A stretch of 64,000 nt of DNA from Lysobacter enzymogenes. Its GTDB lineage: Bacteria; Pseudomonadota; Gammaproteobacteria; Xanthomonadales; Xanthomonadaceae. The translations under genes were made by a program, and so were the position numbers. Positions 47,575 to 57,146 of this stretch are shown here, in pieces. Location: positions 428,221 through 492,220 of the forward strand of contig NZ_FNOG01000002.1 in assembly GCF_900106525.1 (NCBI RefSeq), written 5' to 3'. The number at the start of each line of letters is the position of its first letter. The first letter of the stretch is position 1. The notes beneath the pieces are model-generated. The model had not been told where the DNA came from and searched no databases. It saw only the letters and a list, made by a program, of their open reading frames with translations.

Positions 47575-48936
47575 ATGGCCGAAGCCGTCCGCCACGACAA
47601 GACCGCACGTCAGCTGCGCCTGCTTTCCGATGCGCTCGACAGCGGCCGTCTGGGGCCGGTTCGCCGCCTGGTCAACACCCTCTCCCCGGCCGAGATCGGC
47701 AACCTGCTCGAATCGCTGCCGCCCGGCAAGCGCCAGGTGGTGTGGGGGCTGGTCGATCCCGAGGACGACGGCGAGGTGCTGGTCCACGTCGGCGAGGAAG
47801 TGCGCGAAAGCCTGCTCGCGGACATGGACCCCGACGAAATCGTCGCCGCGGTCGAAGACCTCGACATCGACGACCTGGCCGACCTGGTCGAAGACCTGCC
47901 CGACACGGTCATCGACGAAGTGCTCAAGTCGATGGACCGCGACAACCGCGAGCGGCTCGAGCAGGTGCTGTCCTACCCGGAAGACACCGCCGGCCGCCTG
48001 ATGAACCCGGATGTGGTGACGGTGCGCGCCGACACCACCATCGACGTGGTGCTGCGTTATCTGCGCCTGCGCGGCGAACTGCCCGAGCACACCGACCACC
48101 TCTACGTGGTCAGCCGCCGCCACCAATACCTGGGCCGCATCGCCCTGGCCGCGCTGCTGACCCACGAGCCCGGCACCCCGATCAACAAGCTGGTCGACGA
48201 CGAACAACCGGCCATCGACGTCGGCGAGACCGCCGGCGAAGTCGCGCGCCAGTTCTCCGACCACGACTGGATCAGCGCGCCGGTGGTGGACGACAACAAC
48301 ATCCTGCTCGGCCGCATCACCATCGACGACGTGGTCGACATCATCCGCGAAGAGGCCGAGCACCAGGCCCTGAGCGCGGCCGGCCTGGACGAGGACGAAG
48401 ACCTGTTCAGCCCGGTCCGGCGCGCGTTCCGCCGCCGCCTGATCTGGCTCAGCGTCAACCTGTGCACGGCCTTCCTCGCCGCCAGCGTGGTCGGCCAGTT
48501 CGAAGACTCCATCGCCAAGCTGGTGGCGCTGGCCGCGCTGATGCCGATCGTCGCCGGCATGGGCGGCAACGCCGGCACCCAGGTGCTGGCGCTGATGATC
48601 CGCGGCCTCGCCCTGGGCCAGATCGGCGCGTCCAACGTCGGCGTGCTGCTGCGCAAGGAGCTGTCGGTGGCGCTGATCAACGGCCTGGTGCTCGGCATCG
48701 GCCTGGGCCTGATCGTGCTGATCTGGTTCCGCCAGCCCGGCCTGTCGTTCGTGATCGGCAGCGCGCTGACCATCAACCTGCTCACCGCCGCCACCGGCGG
48801 CGTGCTGGTGCCGATCACCCTCAAGCGCCTGGGCTTCGACCCGGCCCTGGCCGGCGGCGTGATTTTGACCACGCTGACGGACGTGATGGGGTTCTTGAGC
48901 TTCCTGGGGTTGGCGACGTTGATTCTGTTGCGTTGA
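47575..48936 (+). CDS. mgtE: Magnesium transporter MgtE
   Basis: A 453-residue Mg2+ channel. The acidic N domain (ESLLADMDPDEIVAAVEDLD), two CBS domains (about 140-260), the plug helix and five C-terminal membrane helices (starting near LIWLSVNLCTAFLAASV) are all present. Cytosolic Mg2+ binding to the N and CBS domains closes the pore in characterised homologues. The MAEAVRHDK start follows an agga ribosome site. Confidence 0.92.
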   Translation: MAEAVRHDKTARQLRLLSDALDSGRLGPVRRLVNTLSPAEIGNLLESLPPGKRQVVWGLVDPEDDGEVLVHVGEEVRESLLADMDPDEIVAAVEDLDIDDLADLVEDLPDTVIDEVLKSMDRDNRERLEQVLSYPEDTAGRLMNPDVVTVRADTTIDVVLRYLRLRGELPEHTDHLYVVSRRHQYLGRIALAALLTHEPGTPINKLVDDEQPAIDVGETAGEVARQFSDHDWISAPVVDDNNILLGRITIDDVVDIIREEAEHQALSAAGLDEDEDLFSPVRRAFRRRLIWLSVNLCTAFLAASVVGQFEDSIAKLVALAALMPIVAGMGGNAGTQVLALMIRGLALGQIGASNVGVLLRKELSVALINGLVLGIGLGLIVLIWFRQPGLSFVIGSALTINLLTAATGGVLVPITLKRLGFDPALAGGVILTTLTDVMGFLSFLGLATLILLR

Positions 48937-49014
48937 GCGCGCGCATGCGCCCGGAGGCGAGGCTCGACCGGGACATGCTTCCGGCCTCCATTGGTTCTGC
49001 CCTGCATCCGCAGA

Positions 49015-50163
49015 TTACCGGGTAAACCCGGGACCACTTTTCTCGGTATCGCCGACGCCGCGCGCGGGTTCTTGCTGCACCACCCGCGCCTGCTCCTCCA
49101 GCCGAGCCAATCCGATCGCTTCTGCTTGTCGGTAGCGTTGCTCGGCAGGCATCGAAAGCGCCTCGGCCGTTTGCATGTGCATGCGATTGGCATCCGGATC
49201 CGGCGACACGTTCGGACCTTGCCGGAACAGGTGCAGCACTTCGCCCGCCGCGAGTTGGCCGGTCGGGCGGTTGAATGCGAGCTGCGGATCGTCCAGCAAC
49301 GTGAAGCCCTTCGTCTTGGCCATCGCCAACGCACTGGCGCTCAGCCTTTCGCTTCCCTCATCCCAGTCTTTTCCGGCCTGCCGGTCCAATGCGCGCACCT
49401 GCCCGCGCAAATGTTCGAGCAACCCGTTATCGGGATGCTTCGCATCGCCTGGGCCGTTCGAGGAAGCCGGCACGGGCGCCTGTTGCAGCTTGGGCTCGAT
49501 GTACTTGGCGTAATCCTGCAGATAGGCGTCGCGGTGGGTGAGGGCACCATCGCGATTCATGTCCGCAGGTGGATTGTTCAAGGTATAAGGCGCGTCCGCC
49601 ACCTTCGCGGCGATCCGTTCGACGGCAGCGGCATCGTCCAGCCTTCCGGCCTCCCAGTCGCCATAGAGAACGCCCAACTCGACTTCGTTCAGATACCCGA
49701 TGGAACCGAACGGCTTGCTGCTCTTGAACTCGGCAACCGCCTCCAATTCCTTGAAGATCGGGAACGCGTTGAAAATGGCGTTCGCTTCCAGGCCAGCGCG
49801 ATAGCGCACGTATTCATCGGCAGTGGCGCCGGCGAACGGGACCGAGCCGGTGCTGAAGCGATCATGGCCGATTTCGTGCGCGAGCGTGCCGAACATATGC
49901 CGTTGCGGCCAGAGCGAAGCATCGGGCGCGAGCATCGCATTCCAAGCGCCCCGGTCGACGACGATCCGGGGAGGATCCTCCGCGGAATAGTACGGAAGGC
50001 CGATGCCGGCCCGCTGATCGATGATGCCGCCCCGGGCGAAGAATCCGTCGAACTGCGAGGTGGCGCTGGGCGACTCGAGGATCCATTCGCGCATCGCCGC
50101 TGGCATTTGCCGAAACTGCGGGGCCTGCGACAGCCTCGGCTTCGGCTCGGCATCGTCGCTCAT
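49015..50163 (-). CDS. Probable X-T4SS effector with zinc metallopeptidase domain
   Basis: A 382-residue protein in two parts. The N-terminal ~225 residues contain HEIGH at 96-100, a zincin motif with E127 as possible third ligand. The C-terminal ~125 residues (HPDNGLLEHLRGQVRALDRQ, SERLSASALAMAK, LFRQGPNVSPDPDANRMHMQ) match the XVIPCD secretion signal of Xanthomonadaceae T4SS effectors. The gene is lower in GC than its neighbours and overlaps an upstream lipoprotein gene by 4 bases, the usual effector-immunity order. It is probably an antibacterial protein delivered by a type IV secretion system; the target is unknown. Confidence 0.8.
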   Translation of the reverse strand: MSDDAEPKPRLSQAPQFRQMPAAMREWILESPSATSQFDGFFARGGIIDQRAGIGLPYYSAEDPPRIVVDRGAWNAMLAPDASLWPQRHMFGTLAHEIGHDRFSTGSVPFAGATADEYVRYRAGLEANAIFNAFPIFKELEAVAEFKSSKPFGSIGYLNEVELGVLYGDWEAGRLDDAAAVERIAAKVADAPYTLNNPPADMNRDGALTHRDAYLQDYAKYIEPKLQQAPVPASSNGPGDAKHPDNGLLEHLRGQVRALDRQAGKDWDEGSERLSASALAMAKTKGFTLLDDPQLAFNRPTGQLAAGEVLHLFRQGPNVSPDPDANRMHMQTAEALSMPAEQRYRQAEAIGLARLEEQARVVQQEPARGVGDTEKSGPGFTR

Positions 50164-50714
50164 TTCGGCGGCTTTGCCGGATACAGGTTGATCGAATCGA
50201 TGCAACGATAGGTCGCGGGCGTGGTGGTGAATTCGATCCAGTTGCCTGCGCGTTGCGTCCGGTAGGTTTTCCCGCGGTCTTGCCCGTGCGCATCCTGGGT
50301 TATCGCCGCTTGCGCACCGATCCATCCGGCGGCCTGCTCGGGCGATACGCAAGGCTCGCCTGCCACGCCGATATCGACCTGGCCGCTCAGCTCTGCGATC
50401 CAGGCGAAGCTCAGTACGTTCCCGTCGGACAGTTTTACCGGACCATCGCCGGAGAATTGCCGGGCTTGCAGCGGCTTCATTTCGAAGATCCGTCGTAATG
50501 CCGCGTCGACCCTGCGCTTGCCGGCTTCGCCCTCGAGCGGCCAGCGCAACAAATTTTCGATGGTTATCGAGCCGGCCGGATCCGCAGCGGCCTGGCGCTG
50601 TTCAGGTGCGCGAGCTCCCGTCGTACTGCAAGACATCAGGGCGCAGGCGGCGAAGGCCAACGCAAGGCTGTAAGCCAGATGCCGTCGCGATGCACGCAGA
50701 CACGTCGAGCGCAT
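50160..50714 (-). CDS. Lipoprotein, probable immunity protein of the X-T4SS effector
   Basis: A 184-residue protein with a lipoprotein signal peptide; C29 follows ALMS in a lipobox-like sequence. The mature part (SITIENLLRWPLEGEAGKRR, DGNVLSFAWIAELSGQVDIG) has no recognised family. It starts the transcript, overlaps the effector start by 4 bases (ATGA), and a periplasmic lipoprotein is what is expected to neutralise a peptidoglycan- or periplasm-acting effector. The immunity role is inferred from position and localisation. Confidence 0.72.
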   Translation of the reverse strand: MRSTCLRASRRHLAYSLALAFAACALMSCSTTGARAPEQRQAAADPAGSITIENLLRWPLEGEAGKRRVDAALRRIFEMKPLQARQFSGDGPVKLSDGNVLSFAWIAELSGQVDIGVAGEPCVSPEQAAGWIGAQAAITQDAHGQDRGKTYRTQRAGNWIEFTTTPATYRCIDSINLYPAKPPK

Positions 50715-50829
50715 ATATATTCAACCCTTCCTATCCTGGCGCCACTTCACGCTAGCACAGCCGAAATCCCCGAACCCACAGCCTCCCGTCGGCGACACGA
50801 TCAGTCTTTTGAGAGAAGGCGTACTTCCG

Positions 50830-51705
50830 ATGAAAATGCTGTCCTCTATCGCAGTTTCCTGTCTCGTTCTTACCCTGCTCGCCGCCTGCCAATCCGCAGC
50901 GCCCCGTCCCGACGCCGCCATCGCGGCGCACGCACCTGCCGGTTCCGCCATGACCGATCCACGCGCGCACGGCCGCTTCGTCAGCCGCGAACTCTCGCTC
51001 GCCGACGGTGTAACCCACCGCTATCAGGTGTTCATCCCCTCGCGCGCGGCCGGCGGCGAAACGCCGCCGCTGATCTTGTTCGTGCACGGTTCGGGCGAGC
51101 GCGGCGACGACAATCGCAAGCAGGTCGAGGTCGGTCTGGCGCCGGCGATCCGCGAGCGCCTGGACAGTTTCCCGGCGATCGTGGCGTTCCCGCAGATGCA
51201 CAAGGACAAGGCCGACCAGCAGCGCTTCAACCGCACCGCACTGGCGGTGCTGGACGCGGTGCAGGCCGAGTTCGGCGGCGATCGCGCGCGCACTTACATG
51301 ACCGGGTTGTCGATGGGTGGCTTCGCCAGTTTCGATCTGGCGCTGATGCAGCCGCAGCGCTTCGCCGCGGTGGTGCCGGTGTGCGGCGGGTTCGATGCGC
51401 CCAAGGCGGGCGATCGCGAACGGGTCGAGCAATTGGGCGGGCTGTGGAGCCTGGACGACGCCGCGCAGCGGATGAAGGGCCAGCCGTTCTGGATCTTCCA
51501 CGGCGCCCAGGACGACGTGGTGCCGCCGCAGCGCTCGCGCGAGATGGTCGCCGCGCTCAAGCGCGCCGGCGCGCCGGTGCGCTACACCGAATTCCCCGAG
51601 GCCGACCACAACGCCTGGGATGCGGCCTATGCCAGCGAGGAGCTGTGGACCTGGCTGTTCGCGCAGCGGCGGCCGGATGCGGCGTCGGCGTCGGCGGGCC
51701 GCTGA
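50830..51705 (+). CDS. Lipoprotein alpha/beta-hydrolase (esterase)
   Basis: A 291-residue lipoprotein: lipobox LLAAC with C20. The alpha/beta-hydrolase core contains ILFVHGSGERGDD (oxyanion loop), the nucleophile elbow GLSMGG (about 158-163) and WIFHGAQDDVVPP with the acidic residue; the histidine lies in EADHNAW. Similar to PHB-depolymerase/feruloyl-esterase-like or prolyl-oligopeptidase-like hydrolases. The substrate is unknown. It is divergent from the effector/immunity pair. Confidence 0.85.
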   Translation: MKMLSSIAVSCLVLTLLAACQSAAPRPDAAIAAHAPAGSAMTDPRAHGRFVSRELSLADGVTHRYQVFIPSRAAGGETPPLILFVHGSGERGDDNRKQVEVGLAPAIRERLDSFPAIVAFPQMHKDKADQQRFNRTALAVLDAVQAEFGGDRARTYMTGLSMGGFASFDLALMQPQRFAAVVPVCGGFDAPKAGDRERVEQLGGLWSLDDAAQRMKGQPFWIFHGAQDDVVPPQRSREMVAALKRAGAPVRYTEFPEADHNAWDAAYASEELWTWLFAQRRPDAASASAGR

Positions 51706-51832
51706 GCGGCGCCGACGCGAAGCGAAGGCGCGGCACAGGCACGCATCGCGAAATATCGCGGCGCGCGTCTTCGAAAATCGAACGCAACGCCGGCGATCCG
51801 CGCAGCCGCGCGAATCGCCGCGCCGCCCGCGC

Positions 51833-52768
51833 TCAACCCTTGAGCAAGGTTTCCAGCACCGCCATGCGTACGGCGACGCCGTTGGCGACCTGGGTCAGGA
51901 TCAGCGATTGCGGGCCGTCGGCGACTTCGTCGGTGATCTCCACGCCGCGATTCATCGGGCCGGGATGCATCACCACCGCATCGGGCGCGGCGCGCTTGAG
52001 CCGGGCCACGGTCAGGCCGTAGTCGCGGTGGTAGTCCTCCAGCGAATCCACCAGCCCTTCTTCCATGCGCTCGCGCTGCAGGCGCAGCATCATCACCGCG
52101 TCCACGCCGTCCAGCGCGGCGTCGAAGTCGTGGCCGACGCTGCAGCCGTCCAAGGTGCCGTCGTCGGGCAACAGCGAGGCCGGGCCGACCGCGCGGATCT
52201 CGCCGGTGCCGAGCGCGCGCAGCGCCTGCAGGTCCGAGCGCGCGACCCGCGAGTGCTTGATGTCGCCGACGATGGCCACGCGCAGGCGCGAGAAATCGTT
52301 GCCCTTGGCCTGGCGCAGGGTCAGCATGTCGAGCAGGCCCTGGGTCGGATGCGCACTGCGGCCGTCGCCGGCGTTGATGAGGCAAGTGCCCGGGCGCGCG
52401 TGCGCGGCCAACTCGGCGACCGCGCCGTCGTCGCGATGGCGCACGACGAAGCCGCGCACGCCCATCGCTTCGATGTTCTTGAGCGTGTCCAGCGCGGTCT
52501 CGCCCTTGGTCGTCGACGAGGTCGAGGCGTCGAAGCTCAGCACGTGCGCGCCGAGCTGCTGCACCGCCAGTTGGAAACTCAGGCGGGTGCGGGTGGAGGG
52601 TTCGAAGAACAGCGTGCACACCGCGGTGCCGGCCAGGGCGCGATGGTCGTAATGGCCTTCGGCGAAGGCCTGGGCGCGGATCAACAGAGCTTCGAGCGAG
52701 TCGCGCGTGGCCTCGCGCAGGCTCAGCAGGTGGCGCGAACCGCCGTGGGCGGAAACGAAAGTGGTCAT
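51833..52768 (-). CDS. pyrB: Aspartate carbamoyltransferase catalytic subunit
   Basis: A 311-residue enzyme forming carbamoyl-aspartate in pyrimidine synthesis. FFEPSTRTRLSFQ (54-66) binds carbamoyl phosphate, and VMHPGPMNRGVEI is the C-terminal signature. It follows algH-ruvX in the same direction (37 bases from ruvX), the order found in many gammaproteobacteria. Confidence 0.95.
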   Translation of the reverse strand: MTTFVSAHGGSRHLLSLREATRDSLEALLIRAQAFAEGHYDHRALAGTAVCTLFFEPSTRTRLSFQLAVQQLGAHVLSFDASTSSTTKGETALDTLKNIEAMGVRGFVVRHRDDGAVAELAAHARPGTCLINAGDGRSAHPTQGLLDMLTLRQAKGNDFSRLRVAIVGDIKHSRVARSDLQALRALGTGEIRAVGPASLLPDDGTLDGCSVGHDFDAALDGVDAVMMLRLQRERMEEGLVDSLEDYHRDYGLTVARLKRAAPDAVVMHPGPMNRGVEITDEVADGPQSLILTQVANGVAVRMAVLETLLKG

Positions 52769-52805
52769 GACGGTGCTGGGCGTTGCGGATCGGGGGAAGA
52801 CGGTT

Positions 52806-53294
52806 TCAGGAATGCGGAATCGAATCGATCGGGGTGGCGTCGTCGGGCGAGGCCAGCCAGCGCTCGACGATCACCGCGGCGGCCACCGCGTCCAGCGCCT
52901 CAGCGTCGCGCCGGCGCTTGCGGCCTTCGGCGCGGTCGGCGGCGAAACGGTGCGCGGCCTCGACCGAGCTGGAACGCTCGTCCACCAGCACCACCGGCAG
53001 CTTGTAGCGCACGCGCAGTTGGCGGGCGAAGGCGAGCGCGCGCTGGCGCGCGGGCTGGTCGCCGCCTTCCAGGGTCATCGGGTCGCCGACGATCAGGCCG
53101 TCGGGCCGCCATTCTTTCTGCAAGCGGTCGATCGCGCCCCAGTCGGGGCCGGCGCCGTGCACGTCGATCACCGCCAGCGCGCGCGCGCCGTGGCCGAACG
53201 CGCTGGCCACGGCCACGCCGATGCGGCGCGCGCCGACATCGAATCCGAGGACGGTGCCGTCGCGTCGGATCGAATCGGGGGCGCTCGCGCTCAT
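52806..53294 (-). CDS. ruvX: Holliday junction resolvase-like YqgF/RuvX
   Basis: A 162-residue RNase H-fold protein. [15 protein letters not shown] is the N-terminal acidic motif, [12 protein letters not shown] and [15 protein letters not shown] supply the other acidic residues. The YqgF family is essential in E. coli and linked to rRNA 5' maturation and recombination. The start at MSASAPD overlaps the algH stop by 4 bases. Confidence 0.93.
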   Translation of the reverse strand: MSASAPDSIRRDGTVLGFDVGARRIGVAVASAFGHGARALAVIDVHGAGPDWGAIDRLQKEWRPDGLIVGDPMTLEGGDQPARQRALAFARQLRVRYKLPVVLVDERSSSVEAAHRFAADRAEGRKRRRDAEALDAVAAAVIVERWLASPDDATPIDSIPHS

Positions 53295-53857
53295 GCGTGC
53301 CCGGCGTAATCGGCCAGGTGGGCGAAATCCACGCCGATGCGGCCGGCCGCGGCATGCCAGCGCGCGTCCAGCGGCAGTTGGAACAGCAGCTCGGCGTCGG
53401 CCGGCGCGGTCAGCCAGTCGTTTTCGGTGATCTCGTGTTCGAGCTGGCCCGAACCCCAGCCGGCGCAGCCGAGCGCGACGATGGCGTGGTCCGGGCCTTC
53501 GCCCTTGGCCATCGCCTCGAGGATGTCGCGCGAGGTGGTCAGGAACAGGCCGTCGGTGATGGCCAGGGTCGAATCCCAGCGCGCGCCGCCGTCGTGCAGG
53601 ACGAAGCCGCGTTCGGGATGGACCGGGCCGCCGGCCAGCACGATCTGCGCGCGCAGGGCCTCGTCGCCGCCTTCCACGCCCATCTGCCCGAACACTTCGC
53701 CCAGGGTGTATTCCGAGGGACGGTTGACCACGATGCCCATCGCGCCGTCGTCGTCGTGCTGGCAGATCAGCGCGACGCTGCGCGAGAAATTGGTGTCGGC
53801 CAGCGCGGGCAGCGCGATCAGGACCTGACTGGCGAGGGGCGTGGGCATTACCGGCAT
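53291..53857 (-). CDS. algH: YqgE/AlgH family protein
   Basis: A 188-residue UPF0301 protein: [20 protein letters not shown] and [13 protein letters not shown] are hallmarks. AlgH was described as an alginate regulator in Pseudomonas, but its biochemical role is unclear. It heads the algH-ruvX-pyrB operon. Confidence 0.92.
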   Translation of the reverse strand: MPVMPTPLASQVLIALPALADTNFSRSVALICQHDDDGAMGIVVNRPSEYTLGEVFGQMGVEGGDEALRAQIVLAGGPVHPERGFVLHDGGARWDSTLAITDGLFLTTSRDILEAMAKGEGPDHAIVALGCAGWGSGQLEHEITENDWLTAPADAELLFQLPLDARWHAAAGRIGVDFAHLADYAGHA

Positions 53858-54007
53858 GGGGCCATTCTAGCGTGCCGAGCCGGGCTGCGGGGTCGAGCGG
53901 CGGGCCGAGGTCGCCATAACGCGAAATGCGGCCGATTCGGGACGGTTGGGGCATGGCGGGAGATTGAGGGGAAGGCCGTGTGGGAGGAGCTTGTGGGAGA
54001 GGGTTGC

Positions 54008-54103
54008 GGGAGGGGCTTCAGCCCCGATGCTCTGCGCTCCGATCGGGACGGACCTCGCAGGCGCGGCGATCCGAGAAAACAGCTTCGGGGCTGAAGCCCC
54101 TCC
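54008..54103. repeat. Inverted repeat of the gggaggggcttcag element
   Basis: Two 20-base arms, gggaggggcttcagccccga (54008) and its complement (54084), lie in the 371-base gap between algH and tag (53858-54228). They belong to the same family as the pair at 31989-32072. Nothing else is visible in this gap. Confidence 0.8.
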
Positions 54104-54228
54104 CACAAGCGCCGCTGTCAGCACTCGGGAGCCGGGGCAATCCGGCCAGCCATGGACCTGGATTCGCGCCCGCCGCACCGCGACAATCCCCGCTCACGCC
54201 GCGTCCGCGGCCCGCCACGAGGCTGCCC

Positions 54229-54981
54229 ATGTCCGGCTATTGCGATATCGCCCCCGGCCATCCGATCCACGGCGATTACCACGATCGCGAATACGGCTTC
54301 CCTCAGCGCGACGAGTCCGACCTGTTCGAGCGCCTGATCCTGGAGATCAACCAGGCCGGGCTGAGCTGGGAGACCATCCTGCGCAAGCGCGAGGGCTTCC
54401 GCCGCGCCTACCACGGCTTCGACGTCGACGCCGTGGCCGCGTACGGCGAAGCCGACCGCCTGCGCCTGCTCGAAGACGCGGGCATCATCCGCAACCGGCT
54501 CAAGGTCGACGCGGCGATCCACAACGCCCAGGTGATCCAGCGCATGCGCGCCAGCCACGGCGGCTTCGCCCAGTGGCTGGACGCGCATGTCCTGGACGAG
54601 GGCCGCCCACGCGAGAAGGCCGGCTGGATCAAGCTGTTCAAGCAGACCTTCCGCTTCACCGGCGGCGAGATCACCAACGAGTTCCTGATGAGCCTGAGCT
54701 ATCTGCCGGGCGCGCATCGCGAGACGTGTCCGGCGTATGCGCGCATCGACAAGATCGGGGCGGTGTGGAAGCGCGTGCGCGAATCGGCGGCGAAGGGTGG
54801 CGGCGCGGCGGCTGCGAAGGGTGGCGCAACGAAGGCGACGAAGCCGGTGGTCAAGGTCGTCGCGAAGCCGGCGGCAGCCGCAAAGAAAGTCGCGACGAAA
54901 GCGGCCGCGACGAAGACCGCAGCGAATAAGCGCGCCGCGAAGAAACTGCCGGGAACGCCGGGGAAAAAGCGCTCGGATTGA
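54229..54981 (+). CDS. tag: DNA-3-methyladenine glycosylase I with Lys/Ala-rich tail
   Basis: A 250-residue base-excision repair enzyme. The zinc-ligand cysteine C5 and H18 (YCDIAPGHPIHGDYHDREYG), GLSWETILRKREGFR with the catalytic glutamate, and AHRETCPAY with the last zinc ligands agree with the Tag family. The catalytic domain ends at about 185. The last ~60 residues are a Lys/Ala repeat tail (AAKKVATKAAATKTAANKRA) like histone H1/AlgP proteins, absent from the ~190-residue E. coli Tag. The tail likely binds DNA without specificity. Confidence 0.9.
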   Translation: MSGYCDIAPGHPIHGDYHDREYGFPQRDESDLFERLILEINQAGLSWETILRKREGFRRAYHGFDVDAVAAYGEADRLRLLEDAGIIRNRLKVDAAIHNAQVIQRMRASHGGFAQWLDAHVLDEGRPREKAGWIKLFKQTFRFTGGEITNEFLMSLSYLPGAHRETCPAYARIDKIGAVWKRVRESAAKGGGAAAAKGGATKATKPVVKVVAKPAAAAKKVATKAAATKTAANKRAAKKLPGTPGKKRSD

Positions 54982-55040
54982 TTCCGGTCAGTCGCCCTCT
55001 GCCGCGATCCGGCTTACTCGTCCCGCGACATTCCCCCACC

Positions 55041-55147
55041 CCGTCATTCCGGCGAAAGCCGGAATCCATTTTGCCTTTGCCGTCGCTGCGTCGAGGCTGC
55101 GAGCGAAGCCAGATCAAAATGGATTCCGGCTTTCGCCGGAATGACGG
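55041..55147. repeat. Perfect 33 bp inverted repeat (cattccgg palindrome pair)
   Basis: Arms at 55041-55073 and 55115-55147 are perfectly complementary over 33 bases and contain cattccggcgaaagccgg. They lie in the 329-base gap between tag and the DUF4153 gene. The same family occurs at 29569-29662, 7308 and 26207. Confidence 0.88.
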
Positions 55148-55310
55148 CGAAGTTTCGATAGCCGCCGCAGCCACGGCGATGAGCCATACCGCAGCGCCAC
55201 CATCACCCCGACTTCATCCCCCGCTCACCCAGCCGCGCCACCCTCGCCCGCAGTAACCTGTCCGGCCCGCCGCCCTGCGGCGCCGGCCCGAGCCGATGCA
55301 AAGGAACCGC

Positions 55311-57131
55311 ATGACGCCCCACACCGCTCCCGCCCCCGTCGAACTGTCGGCCAAGACCCGCGCCTTCATCGTCCTGATCGCGCTGCTGCAAGGCCTGCTG
55401 CTCTACCTCGTACGGGTCGGCGCCGGCACCGGCTTCGGCTTCGAACTGCAGATCGCCTGGTACGCGCTGACCCTGTCGATCCCCACCGCGATGCTGCTGA
55501 CCGTGCAGCGCCTGGACGACGCGCGCTACTGGACCAACATCGCCCTGGTCGCCGCGATCTGCCTGCCGCTGTCGATCTGGGCCGGCTGGAGCGCCACCGG
55601 CGCGCCCGACCTGAAAGAAGCCGCGGTGCTGGCGCCGTTCGCCTGCAGCCTCGCCATCGCTGTGTTCGTCGCCCTGCCCTATCTGCAATGCCGCCTCGCC
55701 CACGGCCGCTGGTGCGCGCCTTACCACGAGCTGTTCGAGCACGGCTGGCAGAACGCGCTGACCCTGATCCTCACCGCCGCCTTCGTCGGCATCTGCTGGG
55801 CGGTGCTGGGCCTGTGCGCGGCGCTGTTCGCGCTGATCGGCATCCAGTTCTTCGCCGACTTGTTCACCACCCGCGGCTTCGCCCATCTGGCCACCGGCAT
55901 CATGATCGGCCTGGGCGTGATGATCGGCCGCACCCAGCAGCGGCCGGTGCAGATCGCCCGACAGATCCTGTTCGCGATCTTCAAGGGCCTGCTGCCGCTG
56001 GTGGCGCTGATTGCGCTGATCTTCGTCGCCAGCCTGCCGTTCACCGGCCTGGACGCGCTGTGGAAGACGCGCTCGGCGACGCTGATCCTGATGTGTCTGA
56101 TCGCGACGGTGGTGCTGTTCGTCAACGCGGTCTACCAGGACGGCGAAGCGCCGCCGCCGTATCCGCGCTGGCTGCGCGCGGTGGTCAACGCGGCCTTGCT
56201 GACCTTGCCGCTGTACGCCGCGCTGGGCCTGTACGCGCTGAGCCTGCGCATCGGCCAATACGGCTGGACAGGCGAGCGCTTCTGGGCGGCGCTGGCGGCC
56301 AGCGCGCTGAGCCTGTACGCGCTGGGCTACGCCGTCGCCGCGCTGCGCCGCAACGACGGTTGGCTCGGCGGGCTGCGCCGGGTCAACGTCGCGGTCTCGC
56401 TGGTGGTGCTGGCGTTGGCGGTGGCGGCCAACTCGTGGCTGCTCGACCCGCACCGCCTCGGCACCGGCTCGCAGCTCGCGCAGTTGCGCAGCGGCAAGAT
56501 CGCGCCGGAACGCTTCGACCTGAGCTACCTGCGCTTCGACGCCGGCCGCCGCGGCTACCAAGCGCTGCAAAGCCTGGCGGCCGATCCGCGCTTCGCCGCC
56601 TCGGCGCCGGCCGCGAACGCCAATCTGCAGCGCGCGATGAAAGCGACGAGTTCGTGGGAATACCGCGCCGAGCTCGAAACGCCGGCCAAGGGCCGCACCC
56701 GCGAGCAGGCCTTGCGCGCGCTGCTGCGCGCCGACGGCGTCGCCGCGATCGATCCGGCCTGGATCGCCGCGGCCCTCGCCGACCAGCTGACCCTGCCCAA
56801 TTGCGAGGACGAAGACGCCCGCTGCGTGCTGGCCACGCCCGACCTCGACGGCGACGGCCAGCCCGAATACCTGTTGTGCCGGATCAACGACTGGGGCACC
56901 AACTGCAACGCCTACGCGCGCCTGCCGCGCGGCTGGCGCAGCATCGGCCAGACCTATCTGTCGCAGCGCGGCAGCGAGGTCGAGGCGCAAGTGCGCGCGA
57001 ACCGGGTCGAGGTGATTCCGCGGCGTTGGGGCGACATCCGCATCGGCGCCGGCAACGAGCGCATGCGCCTGGAACCGGGTCCGGGCCGGCATTGCCAGGA
57101 CGGCGACCGCGACGAGGACTGCGCGCGCTGA
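55311..57131 (+). CDS. DUF4153 membrane protein
   Basis: A 606-residue protein with about 10-12 hydrophobic helices in the first ~390 residues (FIVLIALLQGLLLYLVRVG, LTLILTAAFVGICWAVLGL) and a soluble C-terminal region. The membrane part resembles DUF4153 proteins of unknown function. The C-terminal part holds a DLDGDGQPEYLLC calcium-binding-like loop and a cysteine-rich stretch. The start at 55311 follows an aaagg site; an ATG five codons earlier has none. Confidence 0.82.
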   Translation: MTPHTAPAPVELSAKTRAFIVLIALLQGLLLYLVRVGAGTGFGFELQIAWYALTLSIPTAMLLTVQRLDDARYWTNIALVAAICLPLSIWAGWSATGAPDLKEAAVLAPFACSLAIAVFVALPYLQCRLAHGRWCAPYHELFEHGWQNALTLILTAAFVGICWAVLGLCAALFALIGIQFFADLFTTRGFAHLATGIMIGLGVMIGRTQQRPVQIARQILFAIFKGLLPLVALIALIFVASLPFTGLDALWKTRSATLILMCLIATVVLFVNAVYQDGEAPPPYPRWLRAVVNAALLTLPLYAALGLYALSLRIGQYGWTGERFWAALAASALSLYALGYAVAALRRNDGWLGGLRRVNVAVSLVVLALAVAANSWLLDPHRLGTGSQLAQLRSGKIAPERFDLSYLRFDAGRRGYQALQSLAADPRFAASAPAANANLQRAMKATSSWEYRAELETPAKGRTREQALRALLRADGVAAIDPAWIAAALADQLTLPNCEDEDARCVLATPDLDGDGQPEYLLCRINDWGTNCNAYARLPRGWRSIGQTYLSQRGSEVEAQVRANRVEVIPRRWGDIRIGAGNERMRLEPGPGRHCQDGDRDEDCAR

Positions 57132-57146
57132 TCCGCGAGCGCGGCG

